Counted from the stretch's first letter, positions 18,195 through 29,697 are shown. The stretch: 64,000 bases of DNA from Sphingomonas sabuli (GCF_014352855.1 NZ_CP060697.1:806001-870000), one strand, 5' to 3'. The notes: generated by a model from the letters alone, not told the origin. Made by a program: numbers and translations.

Positions 18195-19034
18195 GACGGG
18201 GGAGCTGGCAATGACGAGCTGTATGGCGGGACCGGCAATGACGTCCTGAACGGACGGGCTGGTTACGATTACATGGCCGGCGGCAGCGGCGACGACATCT
18301 ACTTCATCGGTTCTGCTTACGATCAGATCAGCGAACTTTACGACCGCGGCACCGACACTGTTAGAGTAAACATGTCGGGTTATGTTCTCCCCGATAATGT
18401 CGAAAACGCCATTCTCGTGCCGGTCTTCCCGTTTGATGGAATGATATTTTTCGGCAACGCGCTCGCCAACGAAATTACCGGGTCAGATCATTACGACTAC
18501 ATCCAGGGCGGCGGTGGCAACGATACAATCTATTTGGGCCTGGACTCCGATCAGGCGCTTGGCGGAGATGGCCGGGATACGATCTATGGCCAAGACGGCA
18601 ACGACATACTTTGGGGAGAAAATGCCGGCGACACGCTGATCGGCGGCGCGGGAACCGATGCCCTCATCGGCGGCCTCTCGCCCGACATCCTGACTGGCGG
18701 CACAGGCTCGGACCAGTTCGTATTCGATCAGTACGATTCGGTGCCACCCGGCTACGATACGATAACCGACGGCGATCCTGACGGGGATGGCGGTCGCGAC
18801 ATCATCGATCTCAGAGGGATCGACGCCAATCTCAATGTAGCTGGCGACCAGGCATTCACCTGGTCCTTCTCTACACCGACCGCCTATTCCTTGTGGTACG
18901 GCGACAACAGCTTTGCGGACGGCGTGTACCTGCTCATCTACCTCGCCGACACCAATGGCGACACCACGCCGGACTTCGAACTGTATGTGTATTGCTCCGA
19001 AATTTTCGCGCTAAACCAGGACATCCTGCTTTGA
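17400..19034 (+). CDS. RTX-type (hemolysin-type calcium-binding repeat) secreted protein, copy 1
   Basis: 544 residues without a Sec signal. Many nonapeptide-like GGxGxDxxx repeats (for example 'GGAGNDELYGGTGNDVLNG', 'GGGGNDTIYLG') cover most of the protein and would form calcium-loaded beta-rolls outside the cell. The C-terminal 75 residues ('FELYVYCSEIFALNQDILL') have the hydrophobic-ended look of a type I secretion signal. No protease, lipase or other enzymatic domain is visible, so a surface or matrix role is more likely than a toxin, by inference. Residues 1-265 are almost identical to copy 2 downstream. No secretion genes lie nearby. Confidence 0.85.
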   Translation: MPTFTTGNDTHVVDYLGTYSLSLLAGNDTLTLASGATIVAHLDDGNDLVTIGADAGPYRVYGDNGSDTFDLFSGNGSVNGGSGNNVFNIRGGTGHDLSGGAEIDTFTFFANVEDILIRGGSGNDVLNGGNRVITGSLYGGAGSDYFLGFTTYGAVSLYGGLDNDIYRIAANHSDVRIVEYYNQGDDLIQLPGGMDYILPANVENLNVGNFAGSTGADAEISGNGLANRILGGDNAETVLGRGGDDDLRGNGGDDVLDGSAGNDSLDGGAGNDELYGGTGNDVLNGRAGYDYMAGGSGDDIYFIGSAYDQISELYDRGTDTVRVNMSGYVLPDNVENAILVPVFPFDGMIFFGNALANEITGSDHYDYIQGGGGNDTIYLGLDSDQALGGDGRDTIYGQDGNDILWGENAGDTLIGGAGTDALIGGLSPDILTGGTGSDQFVFDQYDSVPPGYDTITDGDPDGDGGRDIIDLRGIDANLNVAGDQAFTWSFSTPTAYSLWYGDNSFADGVYLLIYLADTNGDTTPDFELYVYCSEIFALNQDILL

Positions 19035-19174
19035 ACCCGCGCACGCCATGCGCTTGATCCGCCATGAAAAAATATGGCGAGACCTAACTTTCGATACTAC
19101 GCCCGCGACGTCCCGGCGTTAAGTTCGCGGGGTCGGCTTGGCCGGGGGGCTGAGCTTCATCTGGGGGAAGGTAC

Positions 19175-19969
19175 ATGCCCACGTTCACCACCGGCAACGA
19201 CACGCATGTCGTCGACTATCTGGGCACGTACAGCCTCAGCCTGCTGGCCGGCAACGACACGCTGACGCTGGCCAGCGGCGCGACCATCGTGGCTCATCTG
19301 GACGACGGCAACGACCTCGTCACGATCGGCGCCGACGCCGGGCCCTACCGGGTCTACGGCGACAATGGCAGCGACACGTTCGACCTCTTCAGCGGCAACG
19401 GCTCGGTCAACGGCGGCGCCGGCAACAACGTCTTCAACATCCGCGGCGGCACCGGCCACGATTTGTCCGGCGGCGCGGAGATCGACACCTTCACCTTTTT
19501 CGCCAACGTCGAGGACATCCTCATCCGCGGCGGCAGCGGCAACGACGTCCTCAACGGCGGCAACCGGGTCATCACCGGCTCGCTCTACGGCGGGGCGGGC
19601 AGCGATTATTTCCTCGGCTTCACCACTTACGGCGCGGTCACCCTCTACGGCGGGCTCGACAACGACATCTACCGCATCGCGGCCAACCATTCCGACGTTC
19701 GCATCGTCGAATATTACAACCAGGGCGATGACCTCATCCAGCTACCCGGCGGCATGGATTATATCCTCCCGGCCAACGTCGAGAACCTCAACGTCGGCAA
19801 TTTCGCGGGCAGCACCGGCGCCGATGCGGAGATCAGCGGCAACGGCCTCGCCAACCGCATTCTCGGCGGCGACAATGCCGAAACCGTGCTCGGCCGCGGC
19901 GGCGACGACGACCTGCGCGGCAACGGCGGCGACGACGTCCTCGACGGAAGCGCCGGCAACGACTCGCTC
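19175..19969 (+). repeat. Duplicated 795-bp segment, copy B (5' part of RTX gene 2)
   Basis: Direct repeat of 17400-18194 at a constant offset of 1,775 bp. The sharp loss of similarity after the shared codons, while both proteins stay in frame within RTX repeats, suggests recombination inside repeated GGxGxD coding sequence. Confidence 0.9.
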
Positions 19970-20827
19970 GAAGGCGGGCTGGGCAGCGATACGTTGCTGG
20001 GCGGAACGGGCAACGACATCCTGAATGGCCAGGGCGGGCTCGATGTGATGATCGGCGGCACCGGCAACGACCTCTATTTCGTCGACGACTGGACGGAAAC
20101 GGTTGTCGAATATGCCGGCCAGGGCACCGACACGATCCGCACCACGGTGACGGCGTTCGAACTGTCCGACACGGTCGAAAATCTCGTCTACACGGGGCTT
20201 TCCGACACGTTTCTCTACGGCAACCCGTTTGCCAATGTGATCACCGGTGGATCAGGCAACGACATGATCGAGTCCGGTGACGGGGCCGATACCGTTTCTG
20301 GAGGTGCTGGAGACGATTTGCTTATTGCGGGTTTCGCCGATGACGTCGTTTATGGCGGCGCCGACAATGACGAATTGCAGGGCAATACCGGTAACGACAT
20401 CCTTGAAGGCGGTGCCGGTGTCGATCGCCTGATCGGCGGCATCGGCGGCGATACGCTGACCGGTGGCGGCGGGGCCGACACCTTTTATTTCGGAACGACC
20501 GAGGAAAGTCCCTTCTACGTCTTCGAAACCACCTATCGGCCCTATGACATCATCACCGACTTCCGGCCTGACGGGGCGGGAAGCGCGGACGTGATCAATA
20601 TCGAACTGATTGACGCGAACATTAACGTGGCCGGCAACCAGGCATTCATGTTCAGCGGCAACACGGCCGACGCTTATTCGGTGTGGATCTCCAACTTTCA
20701 AACCAACGCCGACGGGACATACGATCTGACATTCCGCGCGGATGTGAATGGCGACACGACCGCGGAATTCGAACTGGTCGTCCATACCTTCGACGTTCCG
20801 GTGATGGGCATCGACTTCATTCTCTGA
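19175..20827 (+). CDS. RTX-type (hemolysin-type calcium-binding repeat) secreted protein, copy 2
   Basis: 550 residues, tandem paralogue of the preceding gene. Residues 1-265 are nearly identical to copy 1; the rest is a different set of RTX repeats ('GGTGNDILNGQGGLDVMIG', 'GGAGDDLLIAG') and a different C-terminal secretion-like domain that ends 'VPVMGIDFIL', resembling serralysin-type C-termini. No catalytic domain is seen. GGGGGAAGG precedes the ATG, as in copy 1. Probably exported by a type I system encoded elsewhere. Confidence 0.85.
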   Translation: MPTFTTGNDTHVVDYLGTYSLSLLAGNDTLTLASGATIVAHLDDGNDLVTIGADAGPYRVYGDNGSDTFDLFSGNGSVNGGAGNNVFNIRGGTGHDLSGGAEIDTFTFFANVEDILIRGGSGNDVLNGGNRVITGSLYGGAGSDYFLGFTTYGAVTLYGGLDNDIYRIAANHSDVRIVEYYNQGDDLIQLPGGMDYILPANVENLNVGNFAGSTGADAEISGNGLANRILGGDNAETVLGRGGDDDLRGNGGDDVLDGSAGNDSLEGGLGSDTLLGGTGNDILNGQGGLDVMIGGTGNDLYFVDDWTETVVEYAGQGTDTIRTTVTAFELSDTVENLVYTGLSDTFLYGNPFANVITGGSGNDMIESGDGADTVSGGAGDDLLIAGFADDVVYGGADNDELQGNTGNDILEGGAGVDRLIGGIGGDTLTGGGGADTFYFGTTEESPFYVFETTYRPYDIITDFRPDGAGSADVINIELIDANINVAGNQAFMFSGNTADAYSVWISNFQTNADGTYDLTFRADVNGDTTAEFELVVHTFDVPVMGIDFIL

Positions 20828-20898
20828 CGGTCATCATTTGATGGGCGCCGCGCCGCCTGCTAATTTGGCGCGTTGGCGTTCGTTGGCAGTGGTTTGTG

Positions 20899-22065
20899 AT
20901 GGGTGGGACAGTTTCAATTCTCGCGGTCCAGACCGCGCTGTTCGCGTGCCTCGCGGCAGGGTGCATCGCGGTCTATTTCGGCTTTCGGCGCGAAAGCGCG
21001 CTCGGCTGGCTTGCCGCGGCACTGTCGTTCGGGTTCGTCCAGATGCTGGCCTATCAGGCATGGCCCAGCGACCGGCTGGAAATTGCCTCCGGCTTCCTGC
21101 TCGCCGCGCCGGCCTTTTACTGCAACGCCCAGTGCCTGCGCCGCCTGTACGATCTTCCTGGTCCCAACCGGGCCCTGTGGGGCGCGGCGCTGTTCACCGG
21201 CGCTGCCGGCCTCGTCACGCTGGGGCTTGGCGCATCGCTGATCGCCGTCATGGCGCTGTTTCAGCTAACCATGGTGCTGGGCCTGGCCGACTGCCTGCGG
21301 ATCCTCATTGCCGCCCGCGACGCGCATTGGCTGCGCCTGGTCTTGCTGGGCGGTTTCGCCGGGCTGGGCCTGATCTTCGTCGTCCGCGTCCCGTCCTGGC
21401 TCCTGCTGCTCCCGGCCGGGACCGGCTATGCCGATGCCCGTCATTCGATGCTCGACACGACCCTGCTCAGCGTTGGCGCCTTGCTCACCTGCATCATTAC
21501 CGCCGCTTTCATCGCGCAGGTGGTCGGCAAGCATATCGGCCTGTTGCGCAACCGCTCGTCGCGGGACGGGCTGACCGGCCTGCTCAACCGCCGCTCGTTC
21601 ATCGACGCCGCCTCGCGCACGGCGCGGCGCCCGGGCGCCATCGTCTATTGCGACATCGACCATTTTAAACAGGTCAACGACCGCTTCGGCCACGGCGTCG
21701 GCGACCGCGTGATTCAGGAACTTGCGCGCCTGCTCGACGATAGCGGGTTCGTCGCGGGCCGGCTTGGCGGGGAGGAATTCGCCTTGCTCATGCCGTCCGT
21801 CCCGGCGCTGCGCGCGAACCAGCTGATGGAAGACCTGCGCGAAGCGTTCAGCAATCTGCGCATCGACGGCGTCGACCCGCGCCACCGGCTGACCGCCAGT
21901 TTCGGCATCGCGACCTTCGACAGCGGCCACCGCCCGACCGAATATCTCGATCAGGCCGACCGCGCGCTTTACCTCGCCAAGAACAATGGCCGCGACCAAG
22001 TCGTCATGCTGCGCAGCGACAGCGGCCCGACGCTTGCCCGGATGCCGCTCGCCGCCACCGCCTGA
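20899..22065 (+). CDS. Membrane-bound diguanylate cyclase (GGDEF)
   Basis: 388 residues. Six to seven predicted membrane helices (about residues 5-215) lead to a GGDEF domain (about 225-375) with 'DGLTGLLNRRSF', metal-binding 'YCDIDHFKQVND' and the active site 'RLGGEEFALLM'. These residues support synthesis of c-di-GMP from two GTP. The product-inhibition I-site (RxxD five residues before GGEEF) is absent; the position reads DSGF. No EAL domain. The ATG at 20899 directly follows an in-frame GTG; either may be used. Confidence 0.9.
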   Translation: MGGTVSILAVQTALFACLAAGCIAVYFGFRRESALGWLAAALSFGFVQMLAYQAWPSDRLEIASGFLLAAPAFYCNAQCLRRLYDLPGPNRALWGAALFTGAAGLVTLGLGASLIAVMALFQLTMVLGLADCLRILIAARDAHWLRLVLLGGFAGLGLIFVVRVPSWLLLLPAGTGYADARHSMLDTTLLSVGALLTCIITAAFIAQVVGKHIGLLRNRSSRDGLTGLLNRRSFIDAASRTARRPGAIVYCDIDHFKQVNDRFGHGVGDRVIQELARLLDDSGFVAGRLGGEEFALLMPSVPALRANQLMEDLREAFSNLRIDGVDPRHRLTASFGIATFDSGHRPTEYLDQADRALYLAKNNGRDQVVMLRSDSGPTLARMPLAATA

Positions 22066-22103
22066 CAATTGCGCCCTCTCCCCGGCGCTGCTAGCCGCCG
22101 CGC

Positions 22104-23426
22104 ATGATCCCGCGCTATTCCCGTCCCGAAATGGCGGCCATCTGGTCGCCCGAAAATCGCTATCGCATCTGGTGGCAGATCGAAGTCTTCGCCGCCGAGG
22201 CGATGGGCAAGATCGGCATGATCCCCGCCGATGACGCCGCGACCATCCGCAAGGCCTACGACGCCGACGTGCTGGGCGAGATCGACGTCCCCGCGATTGA
22301 CGCGATCGAGGCGGTGACCAAGCATGACGTGATCGCCTTCCTGACCTGGGCGGGCGAGAAGCTAGGGCCGGAACGGCGCTGGCTCCATCAGGGCATGACC
22401 AGCTCCGACGTGCTCGACACTGCGCTCGCGGTCCAGTTGAAGCAGGCCGCCGATATCCTGCTCGCCGACCTCGACCGGCTGCTCGAAGTGCTTGAGCGCC
22501 GAGCCCGCGAACACAAGCGCACGCCGAATATCGGCCGCAGCCACGGCATCCATGCCGAACCGGTTACTTTCGGCCTGAAGCTGGCGCAGGCTTATGCCGA
22601 ATTCGCCCGCAACCGCACGCGCCTGGCCGCGGCGCGCGAGGACATTGCCACCTGCGCCATCTCCGGCGCCGTCGGCACCTTTGCCAACGTGCCGCCCGCG
22701 GTCGAGGAGCATGTCGCCGCGGCGCTCGGCCTGACCCCCGAACCCGTGTCGACTCAGGTCATCCCGCGCGACCGTCACGCCATGTTCTTCGCCACCCTGG
22801 GCGTCGTCGCCTCGTCGATCGAGCGGCTGGCGACCGAAGTCCGCCACCTGCAGCGCACCGAGGTGCTGGAGGCGGAGGAATATTTCTCGCCCGGCCAAAA
22901 GGGCAGTTCGGCCATGCCACATAAGCGCAACCCGGTGCTGACCGAGAACCTCACCGGCCTTGCCCGAATGGTCCGCGGCTACGTCACCCCCGCGCTGGAA
23001 AATGTCGCCTTGTGGCATGAACGGGACATCTCCCACTCGTCGGTCGAACGCTACATCGGCCCCGACGCGACGATCACGCTCGATTTTGCCCTCGCTCGCC
23101 TGACCGGCGTCATCGACAAGCTGGTCGTTTACCCCGAGCGGATGATGAAGAACCTCGACCGCATGGGCGGGCTCGTACATTCGCAGCGCGTGCTGCTGGC
23201 CCTGACGCAGGCCGGCCTGTCGCGCGAGGACAGCTACGCTCTCGTTCAGCGCAATGCGATGAAGGTGTGGGAAAGCGATGGCCAGCTGTCGCTGCTCGAC
23301 CTGCTCAAGCAGGATCCGGAGGTGACCGCGCGGCTTCCGGACGGCAAGCTCGAGGAATTGTTCGACCTCGATTACCATCTGCGGCGCGTGGACGACATCT
23401 TCGGCCGGGTATTCGGCCGCGAATGA
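22104..23426 (+). CDS. purB: Adenylosuccinate lyase
   Basis: 440 residues, fumarase/aspartase superfamily. Signature 'GSSAMPHKRNP' near residue 271, plus 'RSHGIHAEP' with the catalytic histidine and 'WHERDISHSSVER'. It removes fumarate from SAICAR and adenylosuccinate in purine synthesis. The stop overlaps the heme oxygenase start as ATGA, so this housekeeping gene heads a coupled purB-heme oxygenase-phytochrome transcript. Confidence 0.96.
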   Translation: MIPRYSRPEMAAIWSPENRYRIWWQIEVFAAEAMGKIGMIPADDAATIRKAYDADVLGEIDVPAIDAIEAVTKHDVIAFLTWAGEKLGPERRWLHQGMTSSDVLDTALAVQLKQAADILLADLDRLLEVLERRAREHKRTPNIGRSHGIHAEPVTFGLKLAQAYAEFARNRTRLAAAREDIATCAISGAVGTFANVPPAVEEHVAAALGLTPEPVSTQVIPRDRHAMFFATLGVVASSIERLATEVRHLQRTEVLEAEEYFSPGQKGSSAMPHKRNPVLTENLTGLARMVRGYVTPALENVALWHERDISHSSVERYIGPDATITLDFALARLTGVIDKLVVYPERMMKNLDRMGGLVHSQRVLLALTQAGLSREDSYALVQRNAMKVWESDGQLSLLDLLKQDPEVTARLPDGKLEELFDLDYHLRRVDDIFGRVFGRE

Positions 23427-23956
23427 CGCCGCGGCAGGCGCTCAAGGCTGCGACCGACGATGTCCACCACTTGCTCGACACGATGCTGTCGGGCCTGACC
23501 CTGTCCAACCCCGCCGATTACCGCCGCTTCCTGCTGATCCAGGCGCGGGTGGTGCCGCCGCTGGAACGGGCGCTCGACGCCTTCGGCATGGCGGACCATG
23601 TGCCGGGCTGGGCGGAACACCGCCGGGCCGGCCTGCTGCAACAGGATCTCGCCCAGCTTGGCGAACCGATGCCGGCCGAAGTCCGGATCGACCCGTTCGA
23701 GACGCTGGGGCAGGCCCTTGGCGCGGCCTATGTGCTCGAAGGCTCGCGGCTGGGGGGCCGAATCCTCGAACGAAACGTTGGGCCTGAAATGCCCACGACT
23801 TTCCTCCATCCCAAAGAGCAGAAAGCAGCGTGGCCGGCGTTGGTTGATACGATCGACACCGGCCTTTATGCGGACGGCTTGGAAGAGGCGAAAAGCGCCG
23901 CCCGCCAATGCTTTGTGGCGTTTCTGGGTGTGGCACGAGAAGCGGGACTGCAATGA
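23423..23956 (+). CDS. bphO: Biliverdin-producing heme oxygenase
   Basis: 177 residues. The proximal heme ligand is His15 in 'KAATDDVHHLLD', and the distal-helix region has 'LGAAYVLEGSRLGGRIL', typical of bacterial heme oxygenases. It cleaves heme to biliverdin IX, CO and iron; biliverdin is the chromophore of the bacteriophytochrome encoded next. ATGA overlaps join it to purB upstream and to the phytochrome gene downstream, so chromophore and apoprotein are made together. Confidence 0.93.
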   Translation: MTPRQALKAATDDVHHLLDTMLSGLTLSNPADYRRFLLIQARVVPPLERALDAFGMADHVPGWAEHRRAGLLQQDLAQLGEPMPAEVRIDPFETLGQALGAAYVLEGSRLGGRILERNVGPEMPTTFLHPKEQKAAWPALVDTIDTGLYADGLEEAKSAARQCFVAFLGVAREAGLQ

Positions 23957-26565
23957 ACGACCAGGATTTTTCCGACCTCGCCGTCGATCTTACCAACTGC
24001 GATCGCGAACCGATCCACCAGCTTGGCGCGATCCAGCCGATCGGCTTCCTCATCGCCATGACGTCCGACTGGCAGATTTCCAACACGTCGGAAAATATCG
24101 CCGAATTCCTCGATCTTCCGCATGACAATATGATCGGGCGGCCGGCCACCGACATCCTCAGCAAGGCGGCGATCCACACGCTGCGCAACCGGCTGGCGCT
24201 GCTGCGCAGCCCGGACGCGGTGGAACGGGTCTTCCGCCTCGCGCTGCAGGACCACGGCCGCGCCTTCGACGTCGCCATCCATACCATTGGCGCGCGCATC
24301 ATCCTCGAAGGCGAACCGAGCACCGAAGACGATTATGGCGACGCCACCGGCACGGTGCGCGGAATGATCGCCCGGCTCGAGCAGCGCGAGGACATGAAGG
24401 CCTTTTTCGACGAGGGCGCCCGTCAGGTTCGCGCGCTGACCGGTTTCGACCGGGTCATGGTCTATCGTTTTTCCGCGGACGGTTCGGGCGAAGTGGTGGC
24501 CGAGCGCGCCAAGAGCGGCATCGGTAGCTTCCTGGGCCTGCATTACCCGGCCAGCGACATCCCCAGGCAGGCCCGCGAACTGTACAAGCGCAACCTGCTG
24601 CGGGTGATCACCGACATCGAATCCACGCCGGTGCGCATCGTCCCGCCGACCGACGAACAGGGCAAGCCGGTCGACCTGTCGCTGTCCGTGCTGCGCTCGG
24701 TCTCGCCGATCCACATCGAATATCTGCGCAACATGGGCGTGCGCGCGTCGATGTCGATTTCGATCGTCGTCGAGGGCGAACTGTGGGGGCTCATCGCCTG
24801 CCACCATTATTCCCCGCGCTGCCCCAGCTTCGAACGGCGCTCGGTCGCCGAACTGTTCGCGCAGATGTTCGCGATGCGCATCGAATCGCGCGAACGCCGC
24901 GAAGTGGTCGAATACGAACGCCGCGCGCGCGACATTTCCGACCAGCTGCTGGGCGCGGTCGCGTCGGACGAAACGCTGCTCAACGACCCCGACTGGCTGT
25001 CGTCGATCCTGACCAGCGCGATCCCTGCCGACGGCGTGGGCGTGTGGATCAACGGCAATTACGCGTTCAGCGGGCTGACTCCCAACACCGGCGAGTTCGC
25101 CCGCATCATCCAGGCGTTGAACGCGACCGCCGCCGGGCGCGTCTATGCCACCGACCGGATCAGCGAACTGCTGCCCAGCGCCGCCGACCATGCGCGCAAC
25201 GCCGCGGGCATGCTGGCCATCCCCATTTCCCGCACGCCGCGCGACTATGTCGTGCTGTTCCGCGCCGAACTCGAACGCTCGGTCCGCTGGGCGGGCGATC
25301 CGTACAAGCCGGCGACCTACGGCCCCAACGGGCCACGCCTGTCCCCGCGCCAGAGCTTCGAGGAGTGGAAGGAAACGGTGGTCGGCCGCTCGGTCCCCTT
25401 CACCGCGTCCGAAAAGCGCGTCGCCGAGACCTTGCGCGCAACCCTGATCGAAGTCGTGCTGCGCCTGTCCGACGAAGCCAGCGCGGAGCGCAAGGAGGCG
25501 AACAGCCGGCAGGAATTGCTGATCGCCGAGCTTAACCACCGGGTCCGCAACATCCTCTCGCTGATTCGCGGTCTCATCCGCCAGTCGAAACCCGCCGACG
25601 GGACCTCGATCGAGGAATTCGTGTCTCTGATCGACGGCCGCGTCCATGCGCTGGCCCGCGCGCACAACCAGATTACTGACGACCATTGGGGCCCGGCTCC
25701 GGTCAAGAGCCTGATCGAGGCCGAGGCCGCCGCCTTCCTCGCCACGCGCCGCGACCGCCTGCACATCAAGGGTCCGGCCGCGCTGCTTAACCCGCAGGCC
25801 TATTCGACGCTTGCCTTGGTCGTGCACGAACTGGTCACCAACTCGGTCAAATACGGCAGCCTGTCGTCCGAAAAGGGCAGCGTCGTGGTCGAGTGGGACA
25901 CGCGCAACAGCGGCGAGCTGGAACTGTGCTGGCGCGAACGGGACGGGCCGCCGGTGCACCAGCCCAACCGCAAGGGCTTCGGCACGACGATCATCGAACA
26001 TAGCGTGCCTTACGATCTCGGCGGGACGGCCAAGATCGATTACGCGCCGGACGGCTTTCGCGCCGACTTCGTCATCCCGGCCAAGCATGTCATCCAGGCG
26101 AGCGACACGCGGGGGACCAAGATCGACCTGCCGCAGGCGGATACGCAGGAAAGCAAGCCGTCGGGCGAGCTGCTGCGCGGCCGCAAGGTGCTGCTGGTCG
26201 AAGACAGCCTGATCATCGCGCTCGACGCCGAAGACTTGCTGACGCGGCTCGGTGCGGACAAGGTGACGACGGAGGCCAATGTCGCCGACGCGATCGCCGC
26301 GATCGAAACCGACCAGCCCGACCTCGCCATCCTCGACATCAACCTTGGCGACCATGAAAGCGTGCCGATCGCCGACCGGTTGTCTGCGCTGGGGATCACT
26401 TACATGTTCGCCACCGGTTACGGCGAACAAAGCCAGCTGCCGCCCGAACATCGCGCGAAGCTGGTGCTGCAAAAGCCCTATACGCTGGCGTCGCTGTCGC
26501 GGCGGCTGGACGAGTTACTGCAGTGCGAAAGCGCGGAGCAGGAACAGGTAACGTCCGCTTCCTGA
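23953..26565 (+). CDS. bphP: Bacteriophytochrome: PAS-GAF-PHY-HWE histidine kinase with C-terminal receiver
   Basis: 870 residues. Biliverdin-attachment Cys16 lies in the N-terminal extension; PAS about 17-125; GAF about 140-310 with 'PASDIPRQA' (Asp202), His254 and His284; PHY about 320-500 with the tongue motif 'SPRQSFEEWKE'. An HWE-type kinase follows (phospho-acceptor His529 in 'ELNHRVRNILSL', N-box 'VHELVTNSVKYG' with Asn630), then a fused receiver domain (about 745-858, acceptor Asp795 in 'AILDINLG', Lys841). It should sense red/far-red light. The start at 23953 overlaps the heme oxygenase stop (ATGA). No separate response regulator is adjacent. Confidence 0.95.
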   Translation: MNDQDFSDLAVDLTNCDREPIHQLGAIQPIGFLIAMTSDWQISNTSENIAEFLDLPHDNMIGRPATDILSKAAIHTLRNRLALLRSPDAVERVFRLALQDHGRAFDVAIHTIGARIILEGEPSTEDDYGDATGTVRGMIARLEQREDMKAFFDEGARQVRALTGFDRVMVYRFSADGSGEVVAERAKSGIGSFLGLHYPASDIPRQARELYKRNLLRVITDIESTPVRIVPPTDEQGKPVDLSLSVLRSVSPIHIEYLRNMGVRASMSISIVVEGELWGLIACHHYSPRCPSFERRSVAELFAQMFAMRIESRERREVVEYERRARDISDQLLGAVASDETLLNDPDWLSSILTSAIPADGVGVWINGNYAFSGLTPNTGEFARIIQALNATAAGRVYATDRISELLPSAADHARNAAGMLAIPISRTPRDYVVLFRAELERSVRWAGDPYKPATYGPNGPRLSPRQSFEEWKETVVGRSVPFTASEKRVAETLRATLIEVVLRLSDEASAERKEANSRQELLIAELNHRVRNILSLIRGLIRQSKPADGTSIEEFVSLIDGRVHALARAHNQITDDHWGPAPVKSLIEAEAAAFLATRRDRLHIKGPAALLNPQAYSTLALVVHELVTNSVKYGSLSSEKGSVVVEWDTRNSGELELCWRERDGPPVHQPNRKGFGTTIIEHSVPYDLGGTAKIDYAPDGFRADFVIPAKHVIQASDTRGTKIDLPQADTQESKPSGELLRGRKVLLVEDSLIIALDAEDLLTRLGADKVTTEANVADAIAAIETDQPDLAILDINLGDHESVPIADRLSALGITYMFATGYGEQSQLPPEHRAKLVLQKPYTLASLSRRLDELLQCESAEQEQVTSAS

Positions 26566-26582
26566 CCTCCGCCGCGGGCGGC

Positions 26583-27704
26583 TCAGGCGCCCAGCATATC
26601 CTTGACCCGCCCGAAAAAGCCTTTCGCTGCGGGGCATTCGTCGCCCGTTTCGGTCTCGCGGAATTCGGCCAGCAATTTCTTCTGCGCCTTGCTCAGCCTG
26701 GTCGGCGTCTCGACCAGGATGCGCGCGACCAGATCGCCGCGGCCGCGGCCGTTGAGCACGCTCATGCCGCTACCGCGCTGGCGCAGCTGTTCGCCCGACT
26801 GGATGCCCGCCGGGACCTTGATCTCGATCCGCTCGCCGTCGAGCCCCGGCAGGTCGATCGTCCCGCCCAGCGCCGCGGTGGTGAAGGTGACCGGGCAATC
26901 GGCGACCAGGGTCGTGCCCTCGCGCGCGAACACCGGGTGCCGCTTCATGTGCACGAAGATGTACAGGTCGCCGTTGGGGCCGTTGCGCAAGCCCGCTTCG
27001 CCTTCGCCGGCCACGCGGATGCGCGTGCCTTCGTCGACGCCCGGCGGAATCTTGACCGTCAGCTTGCGTTTGTTGAGCGCGCGCCCCTCGCCTTCGCAGG
27101 CGCGACACGGATCGGCGATTACCTGCCCGCTACCGCGGCAGGTTGGACAACCGCGCTCGACCACGAAAAAGCCCTGCTGCGCGCGGACCCGGCCGGCGCC
27201 GTTACAAGTGGTGCAGGTGTTGGCGCAATTCTCGCTGCTGGTACAACCGCTCCCTTCGCAGGTCGCGCAACTGGCCAGCGCATCGGTGGTGATCGTCGCT
27301 TCCTTGCCCGCGAACGCTTCTTCCAGCGTCAGTTCAAGGTCGTAGCGAAGGTCTGCGCCGCGCGCGGGATTGGCGCGCTGGCCGCCCTGGCGATCCATGA
27401 AATCGCCGAAGATCGATGAAAAGATGTCGGAAAAGTCGTTGAAGCCGGCCGATCCGAACGGGTCCTGGCCGCCGCCGTTCTGGAACGCGGCCTTGCCGAA
27501 GCGGTCGTAGGCGGCGCGCTTCTGCGGATCGCGCAGGCAGTCATAGGCCTCGCTGATCGCCTTGAACTTGGCTTCCTGCTGCTGGCACCCGCCGTGACGG
27601 TCGGGATGGCATTCCATCGCCAGCTTGCGATAGGCGGCCTTGATGGTGTGCGGGTCCGCGCCGCGGGATACGCCCAGCAGCTCGTAATAATCCTGCTCCA
27701 TCAT
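26583..27704 (-). CDS. dnaJ: Chaperone DnaJ (Hsp40)
   Basis: 373 residues: J-domain (1-70) with the HPD motif in 'MECHPDRHGG', a glycine/phenylalanine-rich linker, four CxxCxGxG zinc-finger motifs (CATCEGSG, CTTCNGAG, CPTCRGSG, CRACEGEG; about 140-205) and the C-terminal substrate-binding domain. It stimulates DnaK ATPase and delivers clients. It starts 49 bp after the dnaK stop, in the usual order, and converges on the bacteriophytochrome gene. Two consecutive ATGs open the gene. Confidence 0.96.
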   Translation of the reverse strand: MMEQDYYELLGVSRGADPHTIKAAYRKLAMECHPDRHGGCQQQEAKFKAISEAYDCLRDPQKRAAYDRFGKAAFQNGGGQDPFGSAGFNDFSDIFSSIFGDFMDRQGGQRANPARGADLRYDLELTLEEAFAGKEATITTDALASCATCEGSGCTSSENCANTCTTCNGAGRVRAQQGFFVVERGCPTCRGSGQVIADPCRACEGEGRALNKRKLTVKIPPGVDEGTRIRVAGEGEAGLRNGPNGDLYIFVHMKRHPVFAREGTTLVADCPVTFTTAALGGTIDLPGLDGERIEIKVPAGIQSGEQLRQRGSGMSVLNGRGRGDLVARILVETPTRLSKAQKKLLAEFRETETGDECPAAKGFFGRVKDMLGA

Positions 27705-27753
27705 TCACCCCCGGTCCGAAGACTGGGTGCCGGCGTGGATAGCCGGCACCGTC

Positions 27754-29697
<1,944 letters not shown>

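Noticed and set aside
17400..20827. GGxGxD repeats considered as CRISPR-like or satellite repeats
   Set aside because: They are in-frame RTX codon repeats with no regular spacers.
23866..26472. 868-codon frame opposite the bacteriophytochrome gene
   Set aside because: No domain; composition is that of a reverse-strand shadow, and the sense gene has all phytochrome motifs.
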